A DNA stretch of 64,000 bases from Gammaproteobacteria bacterium. GTDB lineage: Bacteria; Pseudomonadota; Gammaproteobacteria; Pseudomonadales; Azotimanducaceae. The stretch spans positions 42,313-106,312 of the forward strand of contig NZGG01000032.1 in the NCBI GenBank assembly GCA_002690865.1, given 5' to 3'. Shown piece after piece: positions 47,449 through 56,213 of this stretch. The notes below the pieces were generated by a model. That model was not told the DNA's origin. It saw nothing but the letters and a program-made list of their open reading frames with translations, and searched no databases. Numbering within the stretch: position 1 is the stretch's first letter; every line of letters begins with the position of its first letter. The position numbers and the translations under genes were made by a program.

Positions 47449-48612
47449 ATGGATCCACTGATAACATCTTTTTTCCTAATATTCGCAGGAACTGCTGTCC
47501 TCGCGACATTGGCACTTTACACTCGACAACCACTGATAGTTGCCTACATTTTAGTAGGTATTGTTCTTGGACCCTCAGGGATATCCCTAATTGACGATCC
47601 TTCCTTAATAACCAGTATTGCAAAAATTGGCATTATCTTTCTGTTATTTTTACTTGGACTTGATATGCAGCCGGTAAAATTGGCGAATACGCTGAAGAAT
47701 ACAAGCATAGTGGCTTTCGCAAGTTGTGCAATTTTTTTCCTTATTGGATATACCGTGAGTCATATACTCGGATTTACGGGAAGCGAGAGTATTGTGATTG
47801 GAATAGCGATGATCTTCTCAAGCACAATTATAGGAATTAAATTATTACCCACTACAGTACTTCATCATCGACATACTGGCGAATTAGTGATCAGTCTTCT
47901 TCTACTTCAAGACTTAATTGCAATTTTAGTTCTATTGGTCTTGACCGGCGATATTATAGAGTCAGAGGGCGCAACAAAATTACTTAGGGCGCTGATAAGT
48001 CTACCTTTAATTGCTCTTTTCGCCTTCGTTTTTGTTCGTTATATTTTACTTAAATTATTAACTCGATTTGAGTCATTTCATGAATATATATTTCTCATCG
48101 CTATTGCCTGGTGCCTCGGTCTTGCAGAACTCGCTGAATTAGCAAGCCTATCTCTGGAGATAGGCGCATTCATTGCGGGTGTCTCTCTTGCGACAAGTCC
48201 AATTGCTTACTATATAGCAGAAAATCTCAAGCCATTAAGAGATTTTTTTCTTGTGCTATTTTTTTTCTCCCTTGGGGCGTCTTTTCAACTCGAACTATTA
48301 TCCAGAATAGCTATCCCAGCATTAATATTAGCGACTTGTATCTTAGTAGCTAAGCCAATAGTATTCCGAGTCCTGCTTCACAGGGTTAGCGAATCAGAAA
48401 GCGTAGGCTGGGAAATAGGCTGCCGATTAGGACAGATTAGCGAGTTTTCCTTATTAATAGCGTTCATAGCGACATCTAAAGCGATGATTAGTCAAGATGC
48501 TTCCCATCTAATACAAGCCACAGCAATAGTTACTTTTCTTGTTTCTTCGTATATCGTGGTGATGAGGTATCCAACGCCTATAAGCACTTCGAATAATCTA
48601 AGAAACGACTGA
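47449..48612 (+). CDS. CPA2-family cation/proton antiporter, membrane domain only
   Basis: Membrane protein of 387 residues with about twelve hydrophobic helices, KefB/KefC-like. It has YILVGIVLGPSGISLI near the start, IFLLFLLGLDMQPVKL, a central MIFSSTIIGIKLLP and LLLQDLIAILVL. The usual cytoplasmic RCK/TrkA-N regulatory domain is missing; the gene stops after the transport domain. It would exchange K+ or Na+ for protons. It starts 43 bases after the DUF934 gene. Confidence 0.88.
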   Translation: MDPLITSFFLIFAGTAVLATLALYTRQPLIVAYILVGIVLGPSGISLIDDPSLITSIAKIGIIFLLFLLGLDMQPVKLANTLKNTSIVAFASCAIFFLIGYTVSHILGFTGSESIVIGIAMIFSSTIIGIKLLPTTVLHHRHTGELVISLLLLQDLIAILVLLVLTGDIIESEGATKLLRALISLPLIALFAFVFVRYILLKLLTRFESFHEYIFLIAIAWCLGLAELAELASLSLEIGAFIAGVSLATSPIAYYIAENLKPLRDFFLVLFFFSLGASFQLELLSRIAIPALILATCILVAKPIVFRVLLHRVSESESVGWEIGCRLGQISEFSLLIAFIATSKAMISQDASHLIQATAIVTFLVSSYIVVMRYPTPISTSNNLRND

Positions 48613-48649
48613 GTAAGCTTTACTTCGCACCGACGGCTCGCACTTGCAC

Positions 48650-49678
48650 TTAAGGTCCTAGAAAGCGCTGAGATAGTATGTTGGAGAGACGTCCAGAAAA
48701 ACGCTCCATAAGCCGATCAACTTTACTTTTATGTACCACATATTTGACAAGAAAAACGTCAGAGCCCTGACATTTATTCATAATATATTCATCGCTTGTC
48801 ATTAGATCATCTACTAAGTCGTTCTCCATAGCTCGTATTCCATACCACGCTTCCCCGGTAGAGACTGACTCAATATTCACTTGAGGTCGGTTTTGGAAAA
48901 CGAAATCTTTAAACAAAGTGTGAACTTCTTCCAACTCCTCGATGAACTTCTCACGCCCGGTATCCGTATTTTCTCCAAAGAGGGTCAATGTTCTTTTGTG
49001 TTTCCCTGCTGTCAACACTTCAACATCGACGTCTCGGTTTTTTAAGAAGCGATGGAAGTTCGGCATTTGTGCCACAACACCAATAGAACCAAGAAGCGCA
49101 AATGGTGCGGCAATAATTCTATTACCTATACAAGCCATCATATATCCTCCACTCGCAGCTACTTTGTCTACGGACACAGTTAAGCTTATGCTTTCGTTCG
49201 TGATTCTCCGTAATTGCGAGGCCGCCAGCCCATAGCCATGAACGACTCCACCAGGGCTTTCCAACCGAATAAGAACCTCGTCCATCTTGCCAGCGACTGA
49301 GAGTATTGCAGTAACTTCTTCTCTAAGCGACTTAACGGCAGAAGCATGCATATCTCCAATAAAATCGATTACGAATACTCGATTGCGATTAGTAACTCCA
49401 TCCTTTGCATTTTTCTTATCAGTCTTTCTCTCCTCTTTCTGTCGCTTCTTTTCTTCTTTTTCCTTCCGTTTCCGTTGATAAGGTTTGAGTACAAGTTGCT
49501 TAAGACTGAAAGACAGATTTTCGATCGATTCATTGACATTCTTAACCTCAATATGACCTCCTTCCTCTTCCCTTTGCCTATGACTCAGACCAGAAATAAT
49601 TAATATAAGCAAGAAAACTGCCACCAGCAAAGTGACAGCTTTGGCTAGAAATAGACCGTAATCAACTAAAAACTCCAA
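48650..49678 (-). CDS. sohB: SohB-type S49 peptidase
   Basis: Inner-membrane serine peptidase of about 342 residues, related to SppA. The TTG at 49678 is chosen as the start: it opens with EFLVDYGLFLAKAVTLL, matching E. coli SohB, and has a strong GAGGGAAGAG ribosome site. A longer frame to 49786 is not family-like. The catalytic Ser-Lys dyad is expected in KVAASGGYMMACIG and in the Lys of GKHKRTLTLFG. A highly charged lysine-rich linker (about 65-95) separates the membrane helix from the protease domain. Confidence 0.93.
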   Translation of the reverse strand: MEFLVDYGLFLAKAVTLLVAVFLLILIISGLSHRQREEEGGHIEVKNVNESIENLSFSLKQLVLKPYQRKRKEKEEKKRQKEERKTDKKNAKDGVTNRNRVFVIDFIGDMHASAVKSLREEVTAILSVAGKMDEVLIRLESPGGVVHGYGLAASQLRRITNESISLTVSVDKVAASGGYMMACIGNRIIAAPFALLGSIGVVAQMPNFHRFLKNRDVDVEVLTAGKHKRTLTLFGENTDTGREKFIEELEEVHTLFKDFVFQNRPQVNIESVSTGEAWYGIRAMENDLVDDLMTSDEYIMNKCQGSDVFLVKYVVHKSKVDRLMERFSGRLSNILSQRFLGP

Positions 49679-49766
49679 TACTCTTCCCTCACATACCCAA
49701 AAAGATAATCGTAACAGATTATCCGTTCTATCTGTCGAGTCTCTATTATTGTGATACTGTACGAGC

Positions 49767-50126
49767 ATGACTTCACTAGAAAACACACTGGAACAAAAAA
49801 ATAAACATCTTAAGAAGACCTTTAAACAAAATTTCCTACAACAAGATTATGTATGCTTCCAATTTTTGTTTAAAAAAGAGCCACCTTTCTATCTGATAGT
49901 TGAACCTACGAATTTCAGTTTTAGGCCGGCAATCAATCCTAGTCCAACAGTTCGGCTATACATTAATAACCACTGTACCTGTTGGAATCTGCTTGAAGGG
50001 GAAAAATCTGGTTTTACGGCATTCATGGAGGGTAAATATTATTCTGATGGGCACATCGTGCTAAGTCAGCGTTTGCTGTACCTTTTTAACTCGAAAGAAC
50101 CCTCCAAAGAGCAAGTAATAAATTGA
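49767..50126 (+). CDS. SCP2-like lipid-binding protein
   Basis: A 119-residue protein resembling the SCP2 sterol/lipid-binding fold: VRLYINNHCTCWNLLEGEK, then FTAFMEGKYYSDGHIVLSQRL, the end of the fold. Such small proteins bind acyl or isoprenoid lipids, and some act with ubiquinone biosynthesis. It is divergent from sohB; its start lies 88 bases from the sohB TTG. The match is by pattern and moderate. Confidence 0.65.
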   Translation: MTSLENTLEQKNKHLKKTFKQNFLQQDYVCFQFLFKKEPPFYLIVEPTNFSFRPAINPSPTVRLYINNHCTCWNLLEGEKSGFTAFMEGKYYSDGHIVLSQRLLYLFNSKEPSKEQVIN

Positions 50127-50206
50127 TGCATCTAGCCCTTATGATCATAGTGGATAAAGTAAGATTAGCTGACCAAATTAAGACAGCCTTTTTAGCAACT
50201 TTCAAT

Positions 50207-50914
50207 TCAGTCTAAGGATTTCCAGATACAACCAGAACTGGAATTCAGCTCGAGCTGCTCAAGCTTCGCCTCGTGCCGATGAATTTCTTCAGCGGAGGCC
50301 TTTATTATCCTCAGGGGAGGACGCTCGTTCGTTAACACCCGTTTTTTATTTACGGTCCCTGAAGAAATATCTGTTTCACCCAAACTAAGAGCAACTTGCC
50401 CACCCGTCATCAACAGATATACCTCAGCTAAGATCTCAGCGTCCAACAATGCTCCATGCAGATCTCTCTGAGAATTGTCCACACTATATCTTTTACATAA
50501 TGCATCAAGATTATTTTTTTGTCCCGGATGTTTTTCCCGCGCCAACTCCAGACTATCGAGGACAGGACAGTAATCACTGACTACGCCAAGACTCGTTGAA
50601 ACATATGCCATTTCCTGATTAATGAACCGTAGATCAAACAACGCGTTATGCATTATCAATTCGGCCCCATCGATAAACTCAAGTAAATCTTGCCAGATAT
50701 CCGCAAATACTGGTTTATCTTGAAGAAATTCCCGAGTAATTCCGTGGACCTGAAATGCACCATCGTCGATTTCTCTCTCTGGATTTATATATCGATGGAA
50801 GTGACGACGAGTCAAGCGCCTGTCCATTATTTCTACACAACCAACTTCTATGATCCGATGGCCTTCATCAACATCTAGACCGGTGGTCTCAGTATCCAGT
50901 ATTACCTGTCTCAT
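50207..50914 (-). CDS. dnaQ: DNA polymerase III epsilon subunit (proofreading exonuclease)
   Basis: The 3'-5' proofreading exonuclease of the replicase, 235 residues. Exo I is [10 protein letters not shown] with Asp7 and Glu9, Exo II is [14 protein letters not shown], and Exo III is [14 protein letters not shown]. The short C-terminal tail beyond about 185 would bind the polymerase alpha subunit. The gene overlaps rnhA by four bases, the classic dnaQ-rnhA pairing, though here on the same strand. Confidence 0.95.
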   Translation of the reverse strand: MRQVILDTETTGLDVDEGHRIIEVGCVEIMDRRLTRRHFHRYINPEREIDDGAFQVHGITREFLQDKPVFADIWQDLLEFIDGAELIMHNALFDLRFINQEMAYVSTSLGVVSDYCPVLDSLELAREKHPGQKNNLDALCKRYSVDNSQRDLHGALLDAEILAEVYLLMTGGQVALSLGETDISSGTVNKKRVLTNERPPLRIIKASAEEIHRHEAKLEQLELNSSSGCIWKSLD

Positions 50915-51375
50915 TCAATCGCCTCCAATCCGTCGATTCCACGATTCGCTAAAATATCCGCCATTTCATTCTCTGGGTGCCCACTATGACCTTTAACCCA
51001 ATGCCAGGTAATTTCATGATTCTTGGAAACTTCATCTAGTTGCTGCCAAAGGTCCTGATTCTTTACCTGTTTTTTATCAGCAGTCTTCCATCCCTTATTC
51101 TTCCAATTGTTGATCCATTTCGTAATACCATTCCTCACATATTGAGAGTCTGTGGTTAGAGATACCAGTGAATCCTTTTTCAGGGCTGTTAAGCCTTTTA
51201 TCGCCGCTGTTAACTCCATTCGGTTGTTGGTCGTGTTATGTTCCCCGCCCCATAACTCCTTTTCATTGCCTCCAAACCTTAGTAGAACACCCCAACCACC
51301 CGGTCCCGGATTACCTCTACAGGCACCATCGGTATAAACCTCTATTACGCTCCGGAAATTAGTTTCTGCCGTCAT
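50911..51375 (-). CDS. rnhA: ribonuclease HI
   Basis: Cleaves RNA in RNA-DNA hybrids. In 154 residues it shows the catalytic Asp16 in [15 protein letters not shown], Glu in [10 protein letters not shown], Asp in [12 protein letters not shown] and the late Asp in [12 protein letters not shown], with the basic handle at [16 protein letters not shown]. Its start overlaps the end of the upstream methyltransferase gene by 17 bases, and its stop overlaps dnaQ by four. Confidence 0.97.
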   Translation of the reverse strand: MTAETNFRSVIEVYTDGACRGNPGPGGWGVLLRFGGNEKELWGGEHNTTNNRMELTAAIKGLTALKKDSLVSLTTDSQYVRNGITKWINNWKNKGWKTADKKQVKNQDLWQQLDEVSKNHEITWHWVKGHSGHPENEMADILANRGIDGLEAIE

Positions 51376-52180
51376 AAATAGCCCCTGAGCATACTGGTGG
51401 TGTTACAGGGCGGAACCGCCCGCCTTGAATCAATCGAAGCCCTCTTGACGCCCACGGTTGCCTTATAGCCGTCATTTTACTTTCCTGTTTCCGCGCAACA
51501 ATAATATAAACGGCACCAAAAGGTAGACTAATATTGCGACTTAGCTCTTGAGGGAAATCACGAACCTTCAAAGACTTTCCGCGGATAGGTAATCCGAATA
51601 CACAATATTCAGCTCTATCAATAGTGAAATTTAGAGCATTCAACCAATCCATCAGCCGACCTGGCCTTATGAACTCACCATACCAGGGGGCATGACCAGT
51701 CCTGTTTGCTACGCTCTTCCATAGGCCCCAGAGACTTATGGGATTAAAACCGGTTATAATGAAGTGTCCCATAGGCAAAGATACCCGAGCCAGCTCTCGC
51801 AATGTATCTAAAGGGCTATCAAGAAAATCAAGCAAATGGTGTAAAAGAATAACGTCTATGCTGTTATCTGAAAAAGGCAGTTCCGTTGCTCTCGCTACGA
51901 TTGGCGCGCTATCTGAAGTATCCAACCCTAATAAGATTTTATTTTGAATCGGACTAGCGTCATACAATGCATGCGGCAAAATACCTGCCTGCATAAGGTT
52001 ATAACCAAAGTAACCCGCAAGCAACTGATCTAATATAGTCTTTTCGATTTGTATAACTCTCTCACCGAGAGCCGAATCAAACCAGCCCCTGACATCTCTC
52101 AGCGAATCTAAAGACTCTTTGGTAAGAGTATTAGGCAACTGACAATCCTTTCTAAAATTACTTTCATTATATCCCTGCAT
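51359..52180 (-). CDS. SAM-dependent methyltransferase, YafS-like
   Basis: Class I methyltransferase of 273 residues. The SAM site is represented by [37 protein letters not shown] (blocks [20 protein letters not shown] and VILLHHLL). The position upstream of rnhA and dnaQ and next to divergent mltD is the E. coli yafS neighbourhood, without gloB. The substrate is unknown. The long N-terminal extension (about 90 residues) before the SAM domain is typical of this family. Confidence 0.87.
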   Translation of the reverse strand: MQGYNESNFRKDCQLPNTLTKESLDSLRDVRGWFDSALGERVIQIEKTILDQLLAGYFGYNLMQAGILPHALYDASPIQNKILLGLDTSDSAPIVARATELPFSDNSIDVILLHHLLDFLDSPLDTLRELARVSLPMGHFIITGFNPISLWGLWKSVANRTGHAPWYGEFIRPGRLMDWLNALNFTIDRAEYCVFGLPIRGKSLKVRDFPQELSRNISLPFGAVYIIVARKQESKMTAIRQPWASRGLRLIQGGRFRPVTPPVCSGAIYDGRN

Positions 52181-52264
52181 CTTGAAAAACCAGAACTTCT
52201 AATGAGATCTTTTTTTCAAATACCATTATACTCACCGTTCCGGTGTAGGTAGATATAACAATAA

Positions 52265-53818
52265 ATGAAAACCATAAATCTATCGCTGCAACTAGGAATT
52301 CTATTTCTTATTGCGGCTTGTCAAATCACTCCTGTAGGAAAGATAAATAGCCTTACTATCTCACCTGATAACGTGTTGAAAGTAGTTGAATCAAGAACTA
52401 ATGAATACACTGCTCTTCGCGATTCAGAAGAAAATCTCCTTAGTGCTCGATACTTGCAAAATCTCAAAGATCCAAATATGGATCTTTGGGACTTGGTACG
52501 CGATGGGTTTCAACTCAATCATGGAATAGATCGGCAACGTGTCCAGAATGAAATTCGTTGGTTTACGCGGCACCCTGATTATATTGAGCGAGTCACTAAA
52601 CGGTCTGAAAAATTTTTATTCCATATAGTTCATCAATTAGCAGCAAAAGGGCTTCCAATGGAATTTGCTCTCCTTCCAGTGATTGAGAGCGCCTATGACC
52701 CCTTCGCATATTCCCACGGTAGAGCTTCAGGACTATGGCAATTCATTCCAGCCACCGCTAGATTGCACGATATTAGGATCGACTGGTGGTATGACGGTCG
52801 TCGTGACGTCATAGATTCCACAGATGCTGCTGCGCGTTATCTAGAACATCTTTATGGACGCATGGGCGACGATTGGCTACTTGCTCTTGCTGCATATAAT
52901 ACAGGGGAAGGTAGGGTTCGCTCCGCTATTAGGAAAAATAACCGAGACAAAAGAGAAACAGATTACTGGTCACTGAAACTTTCCAGAGAAACTACAGCAT
53001 ATGTCCCAAGACTACTTGCCATCTGCGCAATTATTGCAGAACCAGAAGCATTTGGTCTTGAGGTCAAGTCCATTAAAAATGAGTCTTATTGGGAAGTCAT
53101 TGACATCAAGTCTCCCTTAGATCTCGACAAAGCTGCAGAGCTAGCTGAAATGGACAGTCGGGACTTACACCAACTAAATGCAGGGTACAACCAATGGTCG
53201 ACGCATCCCGAAGGACCTCACAGGTTAATCATCCCTGTTAACCGCGTCATACGATTCACCAAAGCACTAAAGAATTTAGGTTCGCAAGAGCGGCTAAGTT
53301 GGACTCGATACAGGATAGCATCGGGCGACACACTTGGAGTCTTAGCAAAACGATTTAACACGACCACGAGTGCACTGCGCTCTATAAACGATATCAAAGG
53401 GAGTCTCATTATCGCTGGCAACTCGCTCGTGATTCCATCCCGCAACAGTAAATCCTCAGTGAGTAGTCAGAGCAATCCAAGAATGAAAACACATCACGTG
53501 ATTCAGCTTGGGGATAGCTTGTCTAAGATCGCAAATCAATATGGATTACGTATAAGTCATTTAACTACATTGAATGGCATAAGCAGGTCACAAATACTCT
53601 ATCCTGGCCAACGACTAATTATCTCAATGGACCAGCATGACGTCGTAAGGAAAGTAAATTACCGCGTTAGACCAGGCGAATCATTCGCGAAAATAGCAAA
53701 TAAATTCAATCTTTCCGTTGCAAGCGTGATGGCGTGGAATCAGAAAGCAGCTAGTGCACGCTACCTTCACCCTGGCGACACTATAACGCTTTTTATTAAT
53801 GTGACTTCGACAGAGTAG
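52265..53818 (+). CDS. mltD: membrane-bound lytic murein transglycosylase D
   Basis: Cleaves peptidoglycan with formation of 1,6-anhydro-muramic acid. It has 517 residues. The lipoprotein signal ends IAACQ with Cys19. The SLT domain shows the catalytic Glu in LLPVIESAYDPFAYS, then SGLWQFIPATAR and ALAAYNTGEGRV. Three LysM repeats follow, beginning near YRIASGDTLGVLA, HVIQLGDSLSKIA and YRVRPGESFAKIA. It is divergent from the methyltransferase gene, and convergent with ppiD, whose stop is adjacent. Confidence 0.96.
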   Translation: MKTINLSLQLGILFLIAACQITPVGKINSLTISPDNVLKVVESRTNEYTALRDSEENLLSARYLQNLKDPNMDLWDLVRDGFQLNHGIDRQRVQNEIRWFTRHPDYIERVTKRSEKFLFHIVHQLAAKGLPMEFALLPVIESAYDPFAYSHGRASGLWQFIPATARLHDIRIDWWYDGRRDVIDSTDAAARYLEHLYGRMGDDWLLALAAYNTGEGRVRSAIRKNNRDKRETDYWSLKLSRETTAYVPRLLAICAIIAEPEAFGLEVKSIKNESYWEVIDIKSPLDLDKAAELAEMDSRDLHQLNAGYNQWSTHPEGPHRLIIPVNRVIRFTKALKNLGSQERLSWTRYRIASGDTLGVLAKRFNTTTSALRSINDIKGSLIIAGNSLVIPSRNSKSSVSSQSNPRMKTHHVIQLGDSLSKIANQYGLRISHLTTLNGISRSQILYPGQRLIISMDQHDVVRKVNYRVRPGESFAKIANKFNLSVASVMAWNQKAASARYLHPGDTITLFINVTSTE

Positions 53819-55708
53819 CTAGTCCGTGTGTTTCACAGTAGCATCAGCTAGCAAAGCGCTTTCGAATTCACCGTAATCTATAGCTCCCTGTTTCCTAGCT
53901 AAAGCTCTCGACAAACTAACAAATTCTTCCTCTGAAACCTGCATCTCGGGATAGTTCGTTACATTCGTAACACTTATTACCGCGACATCCCCACTTTCTA
54001 ACGAGGCGTAGCCTAGCGACTTTCCTCCCTCTAAAGGCCTTGGCAGCGAAAAAGCTTCTTCCCTGATCTCTTGGGCAGGATCGGCAGCCATACGCTTAAC
54101 ATCAGCAAAAACCTTCCAACCTAGTCCAAATTGATCTGCCACATAACGGGTAAGGGACCCAGCCTCAAGCATCTCAAGAATCTCATTGGCCTGCTCTTCC
54201 GCCAACTGAATCGCCCGCTTTCTTACAAACCTATTTCTAACCTCATCAATTACCTCCTCATACGCTCTAATTTCCGAGGGTTCATAGTTATTGACCCTTA
54301 TTACTACATGATGGTCTGTATTGATCTCGATAACATCACTATTGTTACCATCTATTAGAATATCTTTACTGAACGCGGTCTCAATAACTTCAGGATTCAC
54401 TGCTATACCTTCTGCAGCTGAATAGCCCACTGGACCTGTTGATTTAACCGTTAAATCCAGTGAAGAGGCGGGGAATTTAAGATCGACAGACTCAAAAGCA
54501 AGTTCACTTAATTCAGATGATAGTGTTATGAACATATCATCCGAGAGGTACTGACGATATGACTTAGCCACGGAATCTCTGACTTCGTCTAAAGTTGGCT
54601 CAGTGCCTGGCTCAATAGCAAGTACTTTTATTAAGTGAAAGCCGAATGTGGTCTCCACAGGTTGAGAAACTTCATTCATCTCTAGATTAAAAGCTACTTC
54701 CTCAAACGTCAAATAACTCTCATTTGAGAAGACTCCTCTCGCTGAAAAGCCTAAATCACCGCCATTTGAAGCAGATAGTGGATCTTGCGAATTCTCTCTT
54801 GCAAGATTATCGAAATCCCCTCCATCACGAATCTCATGATAAATCTTGTCAATTGCAGTCCTCGCATTCTCTCCGCCTGTATGTTCTATGAAAATATGGG
54901 CTAAACGACGTTCCTCTTCCTTTGAGTATGACTCTCTAGTCTCTTCAAAGTAGCGTGTGAGATCTTGCTCTGTAACAACTACCCTTTCAAAAAGGTCTGA
55001 CTTTCTGAGTTCTATGTACTCAATATCTACGGTCTCTTCAGTCTGGAATTCCTGCAGCGATGACTGGTAAGCATCGCGTAGTTCCGAATCCGATACCTCT
55101 ACCTCCCTCGATAAAGCTTCGATCTCAATAAGCAAATAAGCAACGTCCCTCGTTTGACCAGAGATACTGCCAATACGAGCAACTATTTTATCCGGAAGAA
55201 ACGCGCTCCCAGCAATCGCATTAGCAATTTGAGCAAACGTTTTCTCCCTTCTCAATTCTTCTCTATACGTTTGTGGTGAAAAACCTGCACTTCCAACCAC
55301 TAATGAAAATTGCTTGGGGTCATAAAGACCTCCAATCTGAAACGCCGGAGTAGACCTTATTTCTCCGTCTAAAAGCAGATCAGGGTATGTCAAATCCCAC
55401 TGGTCAGCGACTTGAGTAAGTAGCTCTTTTGTAATCAGTGACTGTAAAACATTTTCACGAAGTGCATCTTCATCTATCAGCAATGGATCAATGTTCTGAG
55501 CAATCATTATTCTGCGACTGCGCTCAACGGCTGATTCCATCTCCACTTGAGTTACATCTTGACCATTCACCTCTGCGACTTTTGGTGTCGGAGCAAAGAA
55601 AGTTGTGATTGACCCCATACCAAATAACGCAAAAACAATAATGATCAGACCGACCAATATCTTCGACGCGACACCGGTGGAACCATCCCGGAGACTTTGC
55701 ATAGACAT
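53819..55708 (-). CDS. ppiD: periplasmic folding chaperone PpiD (SurA/PpiC family)
   Basis: Inner-membrane-anchored chaperone near the Sec translocon, about 629 residues. One N-terminal helix (VASKILVGLIIIVFALFGMG) anchors it. A SurA-like N-domain (VAEVNGQDVTQVEMESAV) is followed by a parvulin domain at about 260-355 (RRLAHIFIEHTG, GGDLGFSARGVF, PVETTFGFHLIKV). The ATG at 55708 (MSMQSLRDG) has GAGG ten bases upstream; eight more residues would come from an earlier start. It follows hupB, the standard gammaproteobacterial order. Confidence 0.94.
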   Translation of the reverse strand: MSMQSLRDGSTGVASKILVGLIIIVFALFGMGSITTFFAPTPKVAEVNGQDVTQVEMESAVERSRRIMIAQNIDPLLIDEDALRENVLQSLITKELLTQVADQWDLTYPDLLLDGEIRSTPAFQIGGLYDPKQFSLVVGSAGFSPQTYREELRREKTFAQIANAIAGSAFLPDKIVARIGSISGQTRDVAYLLIEIEALSREVEVSDSELRDAYQSSLQEFQTEETVDIEYIELRKSDLFERVVVTEQDLTRYFEETRESYSKEEERRLAHIFIEHTGGENARTAIDKIYHEIRDGGDFDNLARENSQDPLSASNGGDLGFSARGVFSNESYLTFEEVAFNLEMNEVSQPVETTFGFHLIKVLAIEPGTEPTLDEVRDSVAKSYRQYLSDDMFITLSSELSELAFESVDLKFPASSLDLTVKSTGPVGYSAAEGIAVNPEVIETAFSKDILIDGNNSDVIEINTDHHVVIRVNNYEPSEIRAYEEVIDEVRNRFVRKRAIQLAEEQANEILEMLEAGSLTRYVADQFGLGWKVFADVKRMAADPAQEIREEAFSLPRPLEGGKSLGYASLESGDVAVISVTNVTNYPEMQVSEEEFVSLSRALARKQGAIDYGEFESALLADATVKHTD

Positions 55709-55742
55709 GTGCTTATTACCTCGTTCATACAAAAATAACGAA

Positions 55743-55767
55743 AATGGCGCATCTTTGATGCGCCATT
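55743..55767 (-). terminator. hupB terminator
   Basis: Perfect 11-bp stem AATGGCGCATC / GATGCGCCATT with a three-base loop. Read on the minus strand it follows hupB and is succeeded by TTTTCGTTATTTTTG. It separates hupB from ppiD. Confidence 0.85.
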
Positions 55768-55810
55768 ATTCTATTATTTCAGCCTCTCATGACGTCAGGC
55801 TGACTATTTT

Positions 55811-56086
55811 CTAATTATTTACTGCATCCTTAAGAGCCTTACCTGCCTTAAACGCTGGGACTTTAGCAGCGGCAATTTGAATCTCCTGTCCGGTCTGCGG
55901 ATTTCGCCCAGTGCGAGCGGCGCGACTACGGACCGAAAAGGTCCCAAAACCAACGAGCACAACAGAATCGTCTTTCTTCAAAGAATTAGTGATTGAATCT
56001 ATTACCGAATCCAATGCCCGCCCTGCGGCTGCCTTCGTAATATCTGCAGAACCCGCTATATTGTCAATTAACTCTTGTTTGTTCAC
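55811..56086 (-). CDS. hupB: DNA-binding protein HU-beta
   Basis: Histone-like nucleoid protein, 91 residues. The family block [21 protein letters not shown] covers the DNA-binding arm start, with [18 protein letters not shown] at the end. It starts with GTG, preceded by AAAGAGG eight bases upstream. It has its own promoter between itself and lon and its own strong terminator, so it can be expressed apart from lon. Confidence 0.97.
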   Translation of the reverse strand: MNKQELIDNIAGSADITKAAAGRALDSVIDSITNSLKKDDSVVLVGFGTFSVRSRAARTGRNPQTGQEIQIAAAKVPAFKAGKALKDAVNN

Positions 56087-56174
56087 AGTAAAAACCTCTT
56101 TATTATAGTTAAAAGTGACGCAATCAAATTCGTTTTGCAGATTGCGCTTGCCGATCTCTTTTCATTCGAAGAAC

Positions 56175-56204
56175 CTTATACCAACTGGTCAAAATGACTG
56201 TCAA
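56175..56204 (-). promoter_or_regulatory. hupB promoter
   Basis: On the minus strand a perfect -35 TTGACA (56204-56199) is followed after 18 bases by TATAAG (56180-56175). It lies between the lon stop at 56214 and the hupB start at 56086, giving a leader of about 80 bases. Confidence 0.75.
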
Positions 56205-56213
56205 GGAAAACCG

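Noticed and set aside
49679..49786. N-terminal extension of sohB from an upstream ATG
   Set aside because: The family start matches the TTG at 49678, which has a strong ribosome site; the extension overlaps the divergent SCP2-like gene.
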